Shown: positions 25,276 through 34,437 of the stretch, one piece after another
How the letters are laid out: every line of letters begins with the position of its first letter
Numbering within the stretch: position 1 is the first letter of the stretch
Assembly: GCA_900319365.1 (NCBI GenBank)
Contig: ONOE01000003.1
Location: 97,383-161,382 of the forward strand
Direction of reading: 5' to 3'
From: an uncultured bacterium
GTDB lineage: Bacteria; Cyanobacteriota; Vampirovibrionia; Gastranaerophilales; Gastranaerophilaceae
DNA: 64,000 bases
The notes under the pieces: generated by a model
Databases searched by the model: none
Seen by the model: only the letters and a program-made list of their open reading frames with translations
What the model was told of the DNA's origin: nothing
Made by a program: the position numbers and the translations under genes

Positions 25276-25635
25276 TTATTCAGCAGATTCTGCTGATTCT
25301 TCTTTAGCTGCAGATTTTTTTGCAGAAGTTCTGATTTTAGAAATCATTACTCTTGTAAATTGTTGTCTGTGCCCTTGTTTTACTCTATAGCCTTTTTTAG
25401 GTCTTTGTTTGTATACAATAACCTTTTTAGCTTTTCCGTGTCTTAAAACAGTTCCTTCTACTGAAGCGCCTGATACATAAGGTTGACCGATTTTTGATTT
25501 TTTACCGTTTACTAACATAACGATTTTATCAAAAGAAATTTTAGAATCAACATCAGCTTCTAATAATTCAACATCAACATAGCGGCCTTCTTCCATTTGG
25601 TACTGTTTTCCGCCGGTTTCTACGATTGCGTACAT
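25276..25635 (-). CDS. rplU: 50S ribosomal protein L21
   Basis: A 119-residue L21. It starts MYAIVETGGKQYQ and contains the L21 signature near residues 72-95 (VIVYKQRPKKGYRVKQGHRQ). The last ~17 residues (Lys then Ser/Ala/Glu) are an extension beyond the usual ~103 residues. It is first in rplU-rpmA, downstream of a strong promoter and a structured leader. Confidence 0.97.
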   Translation of the reverse strand: MYAIVETGGKQYQMEEGRYVDVELLEADVDSKISFDKIVMLVNGKKSKIGQPYVSGASVEGTVLRHGKAKKVIVYKQRPKKGYRVKQGHRQQFTRVMISKIRTSAKKSAAKEESAESAE

Positions 25636-25740
25636 TGTTTTATCCTTTCAATTTGCGGGTTCGTAACCTCATAAAGCCACATTATATTTCGGCTTTAAAG
25701 GGGTTTTATAAACGATTGCCCTAGTATTACATATATAGCT

Positions 25741-25769
25741 ATTATTTTATGCTGATAATCTTTTGTCAA
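25741..25769 (-). promoter_or_regulatory. Strong promoter for rplU-rpmA
   Basis: On the minus strand, a perfect TTGACA -35 (25764-25769), a 17-base spacer and AATAAT -10 (25741-25746). It is the best canonical promoter in the window. The leader of about 100 bases contains a hairpin AAAGCC/GGCTTT, which may be an L21-type autoregulatory leader. Confidence 0.8.
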
Positions 25770-25776
25770 CATGTTG

Positions 25777-26676
25777 TTAAATTTTGTTATTTGCGGGCTT
25801 TGGAGGATTAAAAAGATATATCGCAACGGGAATCAAAACAGCCAAACCTATTGCAACTTCAAGCGGATACCACAATACTCCCGCAGGTTTCAAAATTAAC
25901 GGCATAATTAATGCACCGCTTGCAGGCGGGTAGAGAATATTTTCCCTGCGGCAATAAATAAAATAAACGATACATGCAAGCAAAGCCGAAACAATTAAAG
26001 GCAGCGGCAGCCATATATTAAAAATAAATCTGAAAATTGCACCGATAAGAGATGAAATAAACATTACCTCCCATATTTTTGCAGGACGGTGTCTGTTCAT
26101 ACTCATCGGGTTTGCGATTTCAACAAAGGTTACAACAGCAGGCGGCGAGAGTAAAAATATCAATCCGCTTGCCATTGGAGCGATTGAAATTATGCCAAAA
26201 AGGCAAAATAATTTAATGTATCTTTTAAAATCATTAGTGCGATTAATTTTTTTCGGAAAATATTTATCTTGATGTCTGTATTTATTTTTAACAAGAAGTT
26301 CCTGTACAAAAATTATCAAAGATGTGAGTATTAAAACTGCGGTCGGATATACAAAAGAATGTACATTCATAAATATCGGAAAAATTGCGGCAGGAATAAT
26401 CGGAATAAAATTCGTTCTGAAAATTACAAGCAGCATTTCGCTAAAGAGTAAACATATTAATATTTTCCAATAAATAGCAAGCGCAAGATATTTTACTGCA
26501 AGTACACCCGCTGTTCCTGACATGGTGGTAAGCAGGATTATTTGATATTTCGCCGTGTTCCACGGTGATCTTTTGGCAACGCAGCAGCCCGTAATTATTG
26601 CAAAAATTTCGGGGAAGATTATTTCTTTATGACCGCTAAACTGCGCAGCTATGAACATTACCGAAACAAGCAGCAA
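25777..26676 (-). CDS. HPP-family-like multi-pass membrane protein
   Basis: A hydrophobic protein of at least 299 residues with about eight or nine membrane segments in two half-repeats. SPPAVVTFVEIANPMSMNRH (about residues 178-197) and YPPASGALIMPLIL (about 250-263) resemble the HPP-family pattern, but the match is only approximate. The first canonical start is a TTG at 26676, inside a likely first helix and without a ribosome site. The frame stays open upstream with AGAGG at about 26720 but offers no ATG, GTG or TTG there, so the true N terminus is probably longer and uses a rare start. Function unknown, probably transport. Confidence 0.5.
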   Translation of the reverse strand: MLLVSVMFIAAQFSGHKEIIFPEIFAIITGCCVAKRSPWNTAKYQIILLTTMSGTAGVLAVKYLALAIYWKILICLLFSEMLLVIFRTNFIPIIPAAIFPIFMNVHSFVYPTAVLILTSLIIFVQELLVKNKYRHQDKYFPKKINRTNDFKRYIKLFCLFGIISIAPMASGLIFLLSPPAVVTFVEIANPMSMNRHRPAKIWEVMFISSLIGAIFRFIFNIWLPLPLIVSALLACIVYFIYCRRENILYPPASGALIMPLILKPAGVLWYPLEVAIGLAVLIPVAIYLFNPPKPANNKI

Positions 26677-26925
26677 TGCATAGAAATATATTTCAAACTT
26701 TCTTCTTTTTAATAAAGCTGTTTTGATAATTGCCTCTATCGTATCATAAAAAATTCTTTGTCATAAAATTCCCGAACAAAAAGCTATGTATTAATATTAA
26801 TTAATGAACATATTAACCTTTTGTAAAGATTATCGGATTAATTTTCATGTTTCTGCTATACTTTTAGTAATTGTTTTTATTAAACGAGGATAGCTGTTAG
26901 GAAGCCGAAAGGAAGTTATAGCAAG

Positions 26926-28479
26926 ATGTACAAATTAATTGCTTTTATTATGGTAGTATGTTGCGGTATGCAAAAAGCAAACGCAATGAGTGTTGACGCT
27001 TTTATGGATAAGCATGTTGCTCCGATATTGGATTTTATTGCGAGCATTATTTTTTATCCGATTAAATACAATCACGGTGCAACGCATATTGAAGTTCCGT
27101 TGATTATATTCTGGATTTTACTTGCCGGAGTATTTTTTACGTTTTATTTCAAAGGTATTGCGGTTTGGGGATTTAAACATGCAATTGATTTAATTTCAAA
27201 ACCCAAAAAGCATGCTGACGGATCAGGTGATGCGGGAGAAGTTTCATCCTTTCAGGCTTTGGCAACTGCATTATCGGGAACAGTCGGAATAGGCAGTATC
27301 GCAGGTGTTGCAATTTCAATTTCAATAGGTGGTCCGGGGGCCGCATTCTGGATATTTTTCGGAGCATTGCTCGGAATGTCAATAAAATTTGTAGAAGCAA
27401 CTCTGGCCGTTAAGTACAGAAGATTTAACCTTGACGGTTCCGTATCAGGCGGGCCGATGCACTATATAGCGCACGGTTTAACAAGAAAAAATATGAGATG
27501 GCTCGGACAGCCGTTATCCGTAATTTATGCAATCCTTTGTATCGGCGGAGGTATTACGGGCGGTAATATGATTCAGATTAACCAGACCGCTCACCAGATT
27601 ATATTTATAACAGGCGGGCAGCACAGTATTTTCCATGGCTATACCTGGATAATCGGACTTGTTGCAGCTGTTTTAATCGGATTGGTTGTAGTCGGAGGTA
27701 TTAAAAGTATCGCAAAGGTTACGACGATTTTAACTCCGACAATGTGTCTTTTATATATAGTTTCGGGCTTAATTGTAATTTGTGCAAATATCCCGCAAAT
27801 CCCGCAGGCTGTTTGGTTGATTATTAAAGAAGCTTTCCACCCCACAGCAGTTGCAGGCGGATTTTTCGGAGTTTTGATTATCGGTTTAAGACGTTCCGTT
27901 CAATCTAACGAAGCAGGAACGGGAGCTGCCGCAATCGTTTATGCAACAGCTCAAACAAAAGAGCCTGTTTCTCAAGGATTTGTAGCATTACTTGAAACAT
28001 TCTTAACGGGTGTTTTATGTTTGTTCACTTCTTGCGCAATCGTATTTTCGGGAGTCTTAGATCATACAACAATCGGTAAGATTTCAGGTATCGAACTTGC
28101 CTCAAACGCATTCCAATCGGTAATTTCGTTCTTCCCGATTATACTTTCTATCATTGCTGTTTTATTTGCAATGTCAACCTTAATTTCTTGGGCTTATTAC
28201 GGACAGAAAGCATGGACATTCTTGTTAGGTGAAGGCAAGAAAAGAGTATTTATGTTCAATATGATTTATTGTTTATTCATAATTATCGGATCTTGCATGA
28301 ATGTTCAATCAATCATTGATATTACTGATGCAATGATGATTTCAATGTGTGTTCCGAATATTATAGTTCTTTATATTTTATGTAAAGATGTTAAAAAAGA
28401 CTTGAAAGAGTATTGTTTGAAACATAATATAGCCACAAGGTGGATATGCTCAAGAAAGGAAGTAGAAGAAGTTGCCTGA
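26926..28479 (+). CDS. AGCS family sodium:amino acid (alanine/glycine) symporter
   Basis: A 517-residue inner-membrane transporter with about eleven membrane segments. The family block GEVSSFQALATALSGTVGIG lies at about residues 104-123 and GSIAGVA follows. GGPMHYI, the RRSVQSNEAGTGAAAIVYA region and WAYYGQKAW are also typical of AlsT/DagA/CycA-like AGCS carriers. The N terminus resembles a signal peptide (MQKANA). AAAGGAAG precedes the ATG. Its stop overlaps the ACT-domain gene by 8 bases, so the two are translationally coupled; the ACT protein may sense the transported amino acid. Confidence 0.9.
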   Translation: MYKLIAFIMVVCCGMQKANAMSVDAFMDKHVAPILDFIASIIFYPIKYNHGATHIEVPLIIFWILLAGVFFTFYFKGIAVWGFKHAIDLISKPKKHADGSGDAGEVSSFQALATALSGTVGIGSIAGVAISISIGGPGAAFWIFFGALLGMSIKFVEATLAVKYRRFNLDGSVSGGPMHYIAHGLTRKNMRWLGQPLSVIYAILCIGGGITGGNMIQINQTAHQIIFITGGQHSIFHGYTWIIGLVAAVLIGLVVVGGIKSIAKVTTILTPTMCLLYIVSGLIVICANIPQIPQAVWLIIKEAFHPTAVAGGFFGVLIIGLRRSVQSNEAGTGAAAIVYATAQTKEPVSQGFVALLETFLTGVLCLFTSCAIVFSGVLDHTTIGKISGIELASNAFQSVISFFPIILSIIAVLFAMSTLISWAYYGQKAWTFLLGEGKKRVFMFNMIYCLFIIIGSCMNVQSIIDITDAMMISMCVPNIIVLYILCKDVKKDLKEYCLKHNIATRWICSRKEVEEVA

Positions 28480-28747
28480 TAAAGTTTTTGTTACGGTTTC
28501 GGGAGTCGACAAAGTCGGTATTGTTGCTAAAATATCGGCTGTAATGGCTCAGTATGAAGTTAATATTGAAGATATAAAGCAAACATTGATGCAAGGTCAT
28601 TTTGTAATGTTTATGCTTTGCGATATATCAAAATCGGATTATTCTTTTAAAGAAATTAAAGAGGCGCTTGTTTCTGCAGGTGCTGAACTCGGCATGGAAA
28701 TCTGGGTTCAGAAAAAAGAAATCTTTGATTGTATGCATCAAATATAG
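28472..28747 (+). CDS. ACT domain protein, UPF0237 type
   Basis: A 91-residue protein consisting of one ACT domain, which usually binds amino acids. The opening VFVTVSGVDKVGIVAKISAV is typical of the UPF0237 group, followed by VNIEDIKQTLMQGHF. The start is TTG at 28472, overlapping the symporter stop, with GGAAG upstream inside that gene. Coupling to an AGCS symporter suggests an amino-acid sensing role, as in other small ACT regulators; this is inference. Two compact hairpins follow the stop. Confidence 0.88.
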   Translation: MPDKVFVTVSGVDKVGIVAKISAVMAQYEVNIEDIKQTLMQGHFVMFMLCDISKSDYSFKEIKEALVSAGAELGMEIWVQKKEIFDCMHQI

Positions 28748-28749
28748 AG

Positions 28750-28791
28750 CCGAACAGAGGCAGTTCGGTTGGTCGGTATTGAAATGCCGAC
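28750..28791. repeat. Two adjacent hairpins after the ACT gene
   Basis: CCGAAC/GTTCGG (28750-28755 with 28763-28768) is followed directly by GTCGGTAT/ATGCCGAC (28772-28779 with 28784-28791, tetraloop TGAA). There is no T run on either side, so the pair may stabilise the 3' end rather than terminate by itself. Confidence 0.5.
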
Positions 28792-28829
28792 AATCAAAAA
28801 TTATGGCTTAAATTAATTCAGAAATTGCC

Positions 28830-29588
28830 TTAGTCAAAAATCTTGTCTTTGGCAATTTTTGTCATGCCCTGATAGTATGCAAAATTCAACATCTGTTCAA
28901 GATATGCACCGATACATATAATTGAAAGCAACCCGATCAATTGGGCGTTTCTGCTTTGAAGATTTATTGCAAACCTTGTGCCAAATCCGATTAGTGCCGA
29001 GATAATGGCAGCACCGATTATAAATTGTATTAAAAATAAAATTACGCTCATAAATGATTTATCGATGAATTTTAGCAATGTAAGCGGGTTGAAAATCTCT
29101 TTTGTGTATTTAAAATCTTTTGCGAATCTGATAAATATCAAGTTTATAAAAGGCAATAATATTAATATAAGTAATGACCAGATAAAAAATAATATGACAT
29201 TCTTAGTCAAAAACAGCCCTACGCCAGATAAAATCGCAATATAAATTCCCCAAACAAACATAACGGGGAAAACTTTTAAAAATGTCGTAAAGCAATTTAA
29301 TGATATCGACGGAAGCTGCACTTTATTTTCTTCGTTAAACAGTCCGTTTACAAATCTGTACGAATATCCCGTTAAATATATAAAAATGGTAAATCCGAGC
29401 AAAGTGTACAAAATCGCCATATTATTTTCAGGTGAAGCAAATACGGCATAAATACTTCCGCCCGTGTATGCGGCAAATGTTTCATTAAAAGAAATAGCCA
29501 TAACTCCGCAAAGAGCGAAAATCGATAATTGTATGATTAAATTCTCACTTCCCGTATAAAGATTTTTTATATATTTTAAAATATTCAT
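28830..29588 (-). CDS. Multi-pass membrane protein of unknown function
   Basis: A 252-residue protein with about six membrane segments (for example ILYTLLGFTIFIYLTGY, FFIWSLLILILLPFINLIF, VILFLIQFIIGAAIISALIG). The arrangement resembles DUF4013-like proteins, and the protein at 57886 has a similar plan, but no confident family is assigned. A GGAAG site precedes the ATG. Alone between the ACT gene (convergent) and rpsR. Confidence 0.6.
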   Translation of the reverse strand: MNILKYIKNLYTGSENLIIQLSIFALCGVMAISFNETFAAYTGGSIYAVFASPENNMAILYTLLGFTIFIYLTGYSYRFVNGLFNEENKVQLPSISLNCFTTFLKVFPVMFVWGIYIAILSGVGLFLTKNVILFFIWSLLILILLPFINLIFIRFAKDFKYTKEIFNPLTLLKFIDKSFMSVILFLIQFIIGAAIISALIGFGTRFAINLQSRNAQLIGLLSIICIGAYLEQMLNFAYYQGMTKIAKDKIFD

Positions 29589-29677
29589 CTCTCACTTCCA
29601 AGCAGTTTTATTATATCAATTGAGGTACTAAAAGTAAATATGGCAAATATAATTGCGATAACTTTTAGAACCATAAT

Positions 29678-29714
29678 ACAAGGGCTCTTATTATAAATTA
29701 ATAAGAACCCTTGT
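29678..29714. terminator. Terminator-like hairpin after rpsF-ssb-rpsR
   Basis: A 16-bp stem with one mismatch (ACAAGGG... 29678-29693 with ...CCCTTGT 29699-29714) and a 5-base loop. The following T content on the minus strand is modest. Confidence 0.6.
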
Positions 29715-29744
29715 TAAATTTAATATTTGTAAGTATTTTAAATA

Positions 29745-29972
29745 CTAATCAAACACATAGCTGATGATTGCAGCTTCTCTTGCTTGTTTAATAGCTTTTG
29801 CAACCATTCTTTGATGTTTTGCGCAATTCCCTGTGATTCTTCTGGGAATAATTTTTCCTGCTTCGGTTAAGTATCTTCTCAATTTAGAAGCATCTTTGAA
29901 GTCGATGTGCTCAACTTTGTCTGCGCATAAACTGCAATTTTTGTGTTTTCTTTTATCTTCCATTTTTGCCAT
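29745..29972 (-). CDS. rpsR: 30S ribosomal protein S18 (zinc-ribbon form)
   Basis: A 75-residue S18. It has a Cys pair NCSLC and a GNCAKHQ third Cys, characteristic of the zinc-binding (C+) form found in some lineages. YLTEAGKIIPRRITG and the C-terminal helix with AREAAIISYV are standard. It is third in the classic rpsF-ssb-rpsR operon. Confidence 0.97.
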   Translation of the reverse strand: MAKMEDKRKHKNCSLCADKVEHIDFKDASKLRRYLTEAGKIIPRRITGNCAKHQRMVAKAIKQAREAAIISYVFD

Positions 29973-30052
29973 TTTAATATTTGCCTTTCTAGCCTTATTT
30001 TATACTAATCAGACCCTAAATAAAGACCTGACCTACTACTAACCTTTTTATT

Positions 30053-30463
30053 TTAGAACGGAATTTCTCCGTCATCCATTAAAACTTCCGTTTCGGGTTT
30101 TGAAGACGAATTGTCCATCTCGCCAAAACTCATAATGTCGCTTTCAGAATTTGAAGCTGCGGGAGCTGCTACGCCCATCGGTTCAATAGATTGTGCATCT
30201 ATTTCAAATACTTTTTTCTCTGTTCCGTCGTCAAGTTTGCTTACTCCTGTTTGAAGTCTGCCGCCGACAAGGACTTTTTGATTTTTGGTTAAAGAATTAA
30301 CAACATTTGACAATGATTGTCTTTTTGAAATTACCCTAACCAAAGTTTCATCATTTTCGCCAATGTTGATAACGAAAGATGAAACGGCTACATTATTTTG
30401 CGTATAACCTGTTTTGGGTTCTTTGTATACAATACCCGTTACGGCTGCTTTTGCTAAACTCAT
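30053..30463 (-). CDS. ssb: Single-stranded DNA-binding protein
   Basis: A 136-residue SSB. An OB-fold covers about residues 1-100, though it is shorter and more divergent than in E. coli (the start MSLAKAAVTGIVYKEP lacks the usual MNKVILIG). A disordered linker precedes the acidic tip DGEIPF, the conserved hook for SSB-binding partners. It lies between rpsF and rpsR with 20- and 80-base gaps. Confidence 0.93.
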   Translation of the reverse strand: MSLAKAAVTGIVYKEPKTGYTQNNVAVSSFVINIGENDETLVRVISKRQSLSNVVNSLTKNQKVLVGGRLQTGVSKLDDGTEKKVFEIDAQSIEPMGVAAPAASNSESDIMSFGEMDNSSSKPETEVLMDDGEIPF

Positions 30464-30482
30464 TATTACTTCTTTCCTTTAC

Positions 30483-30782
30483 TTATACGGAAGCTTTTTG
30501 TGCAACTTCCATAAACATAGTTCTTAACAAGCTGTCATTTAATCTTAATTGTCTTTTAAATTCAGCAACTTTGTCAGCAGGCAATTCCAATGTCATAGTT
30601 GTGAAAAAACCATCTCTGAAGTTTTGGATATCATAAGCTAATTTTTTTCTGCCTGTTTTGTCTACGTTGTCAATGCTTCCGCCTAATTCGGTAACGGTTG
30701 CGCTGATTTTATCAATAACCTTTTCAACTTCTTCAGCATCAAGGTTAGGCTTGATAATAGTCATTAATTCATATTTTCTCAT
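30483..30782 (-). CDS. rpsF: 30S ribosomal protein S6
   Basis: A 99-residue S6 with the MRKYELMTIIKPNLD start, GGSIDNVDKTGRKKLAYDI and FRDGFF. The start at 30782 is chosen for the AGGAG site ahead and the family N terminus; an upstream in-frame start adds eight non-conserved residues. First gene of rpsF-ssb-rpsR. Confidence 0.96.
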   Translation of the reverse strand: MRKYELMTIIKPNLDAEEVEKVIDKISATVTELGGSIDNVDKTGRKKLAYDIQNFRDGFFTTMTLELPADKVAEFKRQLRLNDSLLRTMFMEVAQKASV

Positions 30783-30849
30783 TTGTAAAATTCTCCTTTT
30801 ATACAATTTTTCTGTCTATGTGGTAATAGTAACATAAAAATAAATTTAA

Positions 30850-31710
30850 TTACAACATGTATTCTGCCGTGAAAGAATAATTTGCGGCGCCCGTCATAAA
30901 TACATCATGATTTGTATCGCCCTCGGATCCTTGCCATTCGACGTTTAAAACCCCTCCTGGCAGGTTAACTTTTACGTTATGTTCTGTTAAGTTATTTAAA
31001 ACGGCTGCAACAACGGTTGCACAGGCACCCGTTCCGCAGGCTAACGTAATCCCGCAGCCTCTTTCGTAAACCGCAAGATTTACCTCATTTTTTGATATAA
31101 CGTTTACAAATTCAACGTTTGTTTTTTGCGGAAAGTATTCGTGGCATTCAAGAGCGGGTCCGAATTTAAGTGCCAAATCCATAGGCGTTTCATCTGTAAA
31201 AATTATGCAATGAGGATTTCCCATTGAAACGGGATTTATTTTAAATGTTCTGTCATTGATTTTTATTTCATGGTTTCCTTTGAACGGAATTTTTTCATCT
31301 TCTAAAATCGGTTTCCCCATATTTACACGAATACGTCCGTCCTCAAGAATGGAGGGCTTAATTATGCCTGCAAGTGTTTTTACTCTGAAAGAAGTTTCTT
31401 TTAAAAGCTTTTTATCATAAACATATTTTGCAAAACATCTCATTCCGTTTCCGCACATTTGAGCGCTTGTGCCGTCGGAATTGTAATATTGCCATGCAAT
31501 ATCCGCATCGCTTTTATCGTAAGGAAACGGGATAATTAATCCGTCTGCGCCGATTGCAAAATGTCTGTCGCATATTTGTTTAGATAATTGCGAAAGAGTT
31601 TGTTCTTTGGTTTTGTTGCCGAATTTTTCATGAACTTTTCGAAATTCCCTATAATCCATGAATACGAAATCATTTCCGCATCCTTGCATTTTTGTTATTT
31701 TAATTTTCAT
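30850..31710 (-). CDS. dapF: Diaminopimelate epimerase
   Basis: A 286-residue cofactor-independent racemase making meso-diaminopimelate for peptidoglycan and lysine. The two catalytic Cys lie in MCGNGMRC (about residue 87) and ACGTGAC (about residue 226). GCGNDFVFMD is at residues 10-19. AAGGAAAAA precedes the ATG. Together with asd in this window it serves the lysine/mDAP pathway, fitting a diderm cell wall. It follows the AsmA-like gene on the same strand by 33 bases. Confidence 0.95.
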   Translation of the reverse strand: MKIKITKMQGCGNDFVFMDYREFRKVHEKFGNKTKEQTLSQLSKQICDRHFAIGADGLIIPFPYDKSDADIAWQYYNSDGTSAQMCGNGMRCFAKYVYDKKLLKETSFRVKTLAGIIKPSILEDGRIRVNMGKPILEDEKIPFKGNHEIKINDRTFKINPVSMGNPHCIIFTDETPMDLALKFGPALECHEYFPQKTNVEFVNVISKNEVNLAVYERGCGITLACGTGACATVVAAVLNNLTEHNVKVNLPGGVLNVEWQGSEGDTNHDVFMTGAANYSFTAEYML

Positions 31711-31743
31711 ATTATTTTTTCCTTTTTTATAATTTGTTATTTT

Positions 31744-34395
31744 TTATTTTATATTTTTCAAAATAATTTTCAAGTGATCTGTTTCGTTCAAATTACCTGA
31801 TGCCGAAACTCTGAAAGTATTAACTTCGTCTGTTATTGCCGCTTTGACGGGCGGAATTTGCTTGAGCTTGTCAGCATATTGGCTTTGAGTGTGTTCGGTT
31901 TTAAATACAATTTTATAAATTAAATTTATGGGGATTTTCAAGATACGAATTTTCTTGGCTTTTGTTTTGTTGGATTTGCCCCACAAATCAAGATTGCCGC
32001 ATTGATTATCGATATCATAATTTCCCTCAACGAAAAACGAAAGCATATCATTTTTTGAAAATAATTTGATATTGCTTACTTCTTCATTGTTGATATCAAA
32101 TGAACCGTAAACGTTTGTGTAAAGGTCTTTTGTCGGTTTTGAAAAATCAATATTTACAAGTTTTGAAATAGATACTTTTATATTTAATTTATTTAACAAT
32201 GACGGTTTTTTGTTTTTCTTTTTCTTGCCGCCGAGTATAAATTCCTGCGAAGATAATTTAGGCAGGAAACCGTCTGTTATGGCAAAAGTTGCTTTTGCTT
32301 TTATGTCGTTTAATTTATTTTTCATTTTAACATGCAAGGTTGCAAACGCTTTCCCCGTTACCTGATTAGGTAAGTTGAAGAAATTTGTTGCAACGGTGTT
32401 TGAATTGATATCCGATGCAAAGAATTGAATGTCAGATGAGGTATCATCAAGATTATAAAGGCCTTTTGCGGTTAAAACACCGCCTGCATATATGGCTTTG
32501 GGGATAACAAAGTGCGCAATATTATTTTTCAAAGAGCCTTCAATGTTTACGGATCTTACATCAAATTTTCTTCCGTAAATTCTGTCAACGATTACTCTGC
32601 CCTGTTCAACATCTATTTTTAATTTTTTGTTTGATGAGGTATTCTTTTTGCCGGAATTTTTACTAAACGATTGAATGTCGTTGAGTTTGCCTCTTTGAAC
32701 ATAGAAACTGTTTAAATGAACATCTATATCACGGATTAAAAGTTCGTTAAAATCGTTGGCAAGTTTTGCTGTTGCAAGGTATGGTGAGCCGTAAAATTTG
32801 CCGATGGTTCTTAAAGTAATATCATCATTTACGATTTTTAATTTTGCGTTGCTCAAGGTTAAGAAATCGCCGTGGGTGATATTGTATAAATTCATCACGC
32901 CGTCAAGTTTTTTTGCTAAAACATCAAGTTTTAAATTTACATCAAAACTTCCGTCATCTACATAATTTTTTAAAAATGATTTTATATAATGTATTGAAAC
33001 CTTGCCGTTTGAATTGAGGTCAATGTTTGTTAATTTGTAATGCCCGTTGATTTTATTAAACATTCCGCTGCCGTAGAAAATCTTTTCTAAACCTTTTGAA
33101 GTTACAACAGAATATGCATAATCCTGAATTTTCATCGGATTACCCTGTTTTACGGTATGCATTGTGATAATTCTTGTTTTATCCGTGTTGTCAAGATTTC
33201 CGTATTCGGAAAGCAGGTTGTTGTTACCTTTATTTAATTTCAAAGTGTAATATACATCGACTTTGCTGTTGTGAGTATGATATTTTACATCGGCATCGGC
33301 AATTCCTTTGATTGTAATCATAGGGAAATATTTTCTTGTGATTTTGTTTGTAAAAGGTGAATGAACATCTCCTATAACATGCAAATCGTGTGTCATCATT
33401 CCCGTTAAATGAAAATCCGTTGTTACGGGTTCGCCGCCAAAAGTTCCTTTTGTTTTGGCTTGAACGGTTTTGTCTTTAAAATAGAATGTTGTTAAAGGCA
33501 AATGGACGGGGATTTTAAAGTTTGAAAACTTAGCACCTAAATCATGAGCGGTACAGGTTCCTGACAAAACGCCTTTTGCAAAAATTAAATCAACATCAAG
33601 TTTGCCGTAAAAATCCGAGAAATTTTCTATAAAATTACGTTTGTTCGGATTTTTCAATTTATAAAAATATAAAAAGCTTTTTTCAAGTTCATTTACGGGT
33701 ATTGATTTGCCTGTGATTTTTAATTTTGACGTTCCGCCCGTCAAATACAGTTTTGAATCGTCAAGTTGGAGCGAAAAATCTTCAAATCCTAAAGCATTTT
33801 TATAAACGACAGCGCCTTTTTCTCCGATAATAACCGGAGTTTGTGTGTACGGGTTGTAAATCTTTGCAAGCAGCTGTGTGATGATTTTGCCCGAGTGTGA
33901 TTTAGATTTAATATAATTAATATTAATATATGTCTTGTCAGTTAATTTTATATAAGCTTTTTTAACGTTTGTTTTGGGGAAGAACGACAGATTTAAAGGC
34001 TTTTGCTCTTTGTTTTGCGCAAGTTTGATATTATCTTTTATTGTCGGAACATCGGCATAAATATACGAACTTGAGAGTTTACCATGCTTTATATTTAAAA
34101 GGCTTGCCCCGTATTTCAAGTTATCGATATGTGCCAGAGTTTCGCCGTTTTTTGTTACGGAATACAGCCCGACAGATGAAATTTTAAACGATAAATCAGG
34201 ATAAGTTTTAACCTTTAAGCCTTTAATCGTAAACGGAACGCCGATTTTTTGAGATACAAAATTTTCATATTTTGTTGTATTTTCTGGCGATGCTAAAATA
34301 TTTGGCAATATAAATAAATAAAATGCATAGCATCCCAAGATTAATATTGCAAATAATATAATTAAAAGCAATATGATTTTTTTTAGAATTTTCAT
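31744..34395 (-). CDS. AsmA/TamB-like envelope protein
   Basis: An 883-residue protein. A single N-terminal membrane anchor (about residues 7-30, IILLLIILFAILILGCYAF) is followed by a long periplasmic part rich in beta-strands, with the AsmA-like FTIKGLKVKTYPDLSFKISSV opening near residues 55-75. Large bacterial AsmA-family proteins bridge the periplasm to move phospholipid toward the outer membrane. The ATG at 34395 is preferred to the TTG just before it; an extended -10 (TGA TAAAAT) lies seven bases upstream, so the mRNA may be nearly leaderless. A second, larger member is at 53221. Confidence 0.8.
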   Translation of the reverse strand: MKILKKIILLLIILFAILILGCYAFYLFILPNILASPENTTKYENFVSQKIGVPFTIKGLKVKTYPDLSFKISSVGLYSVTKNGETLAHIDNLKYGASLLNIKHGKLSSSYIYADVPTIKDNIKLAQNKEQKPLNLSFFPKTNVKKAYIKLTDKTYININYIKSKSHSGKIITQLLAKIYNPYTQTPVIIGEKGAVVYKNALGFEDFSLQLDDSKLYLTGGTSKLKITGKSIPVNELEKSFLYFYKLKNPNKRNFIENFSDFYGKLDVDLIFAKGVLSGTCTAHDLGAKFSNFKIPVHLPLTTFYFKDKTVQAKTKGTFGGEPVTTDFHLTGMMTHDLHVIGDVHSPFTNKITRKYFPMITIKGIADADVKYHTHNSKVDVYYTLKLNKGNNNLLSEYGNLDNTDKTRIITMHTVKQGNPMKIQDYAYSVVTSKGLEKIFYGSGMFNKINGHYKLTNIDLNSNGKVSIHYIKSFLKNYVDDGSFDVNLKLDVLAKKLDGVMNLYNITHGDFLTLSNAKLKIVNDDITLRTIGKFYGSPYLATAKLANDFNELLIRDIDVHLNSFYVQRGKLNDIQSFSKNSGKKNTSSNKKLKIDVEQGRVIVDRIYGRKFDVRSVNIEGSLKNNIAHFVIPKAIYAGGVLTAKGLYNLDDTSSDIQFFASDINSNTVATNFFNLPNQVTGKAFATLHVKMKNKLNDIKAKATFAITDGFLPKLSSQEFILGGKKKKNKKPSLLNKLNIKVSISKLVNIDFSKPTKDLYTNVYGSFDINNEEVSNIKLFSKNDMLSFFVEGNYDIDNQCGNLDLWGKSNKTKAKKIRILKIPINLIYKIVFKTEHTQSQYADKLKQIPPVKAAITDEVNTFRVSASGNLNETDHLKIILKNIK

Positions 34396-34402
34396 CAAAT
34401 AT

Positions 34403-34411
34403 ATTTTATCA
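34403..34411 (-). promoter_or_regulatory. Extended -10 near the AsmA-like start
   Basis: On the minus strand TGA TAAAAT (34411 to 34403), seven bases ahead of the ATG at 34395. No Shine-Dalgarno lies between. Confidence 0.4.
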
Positions 34412-34437
34412 TGCTAAAAGTGGGATAAAAATAAAAT

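Noticed and set aside
28472..28747. ACT-domain protein as the missing acetolactate synthase small subunit
   Set aside because: It has a UPF0237-type sequence, is far from ilvB and is coupled to a transporter.
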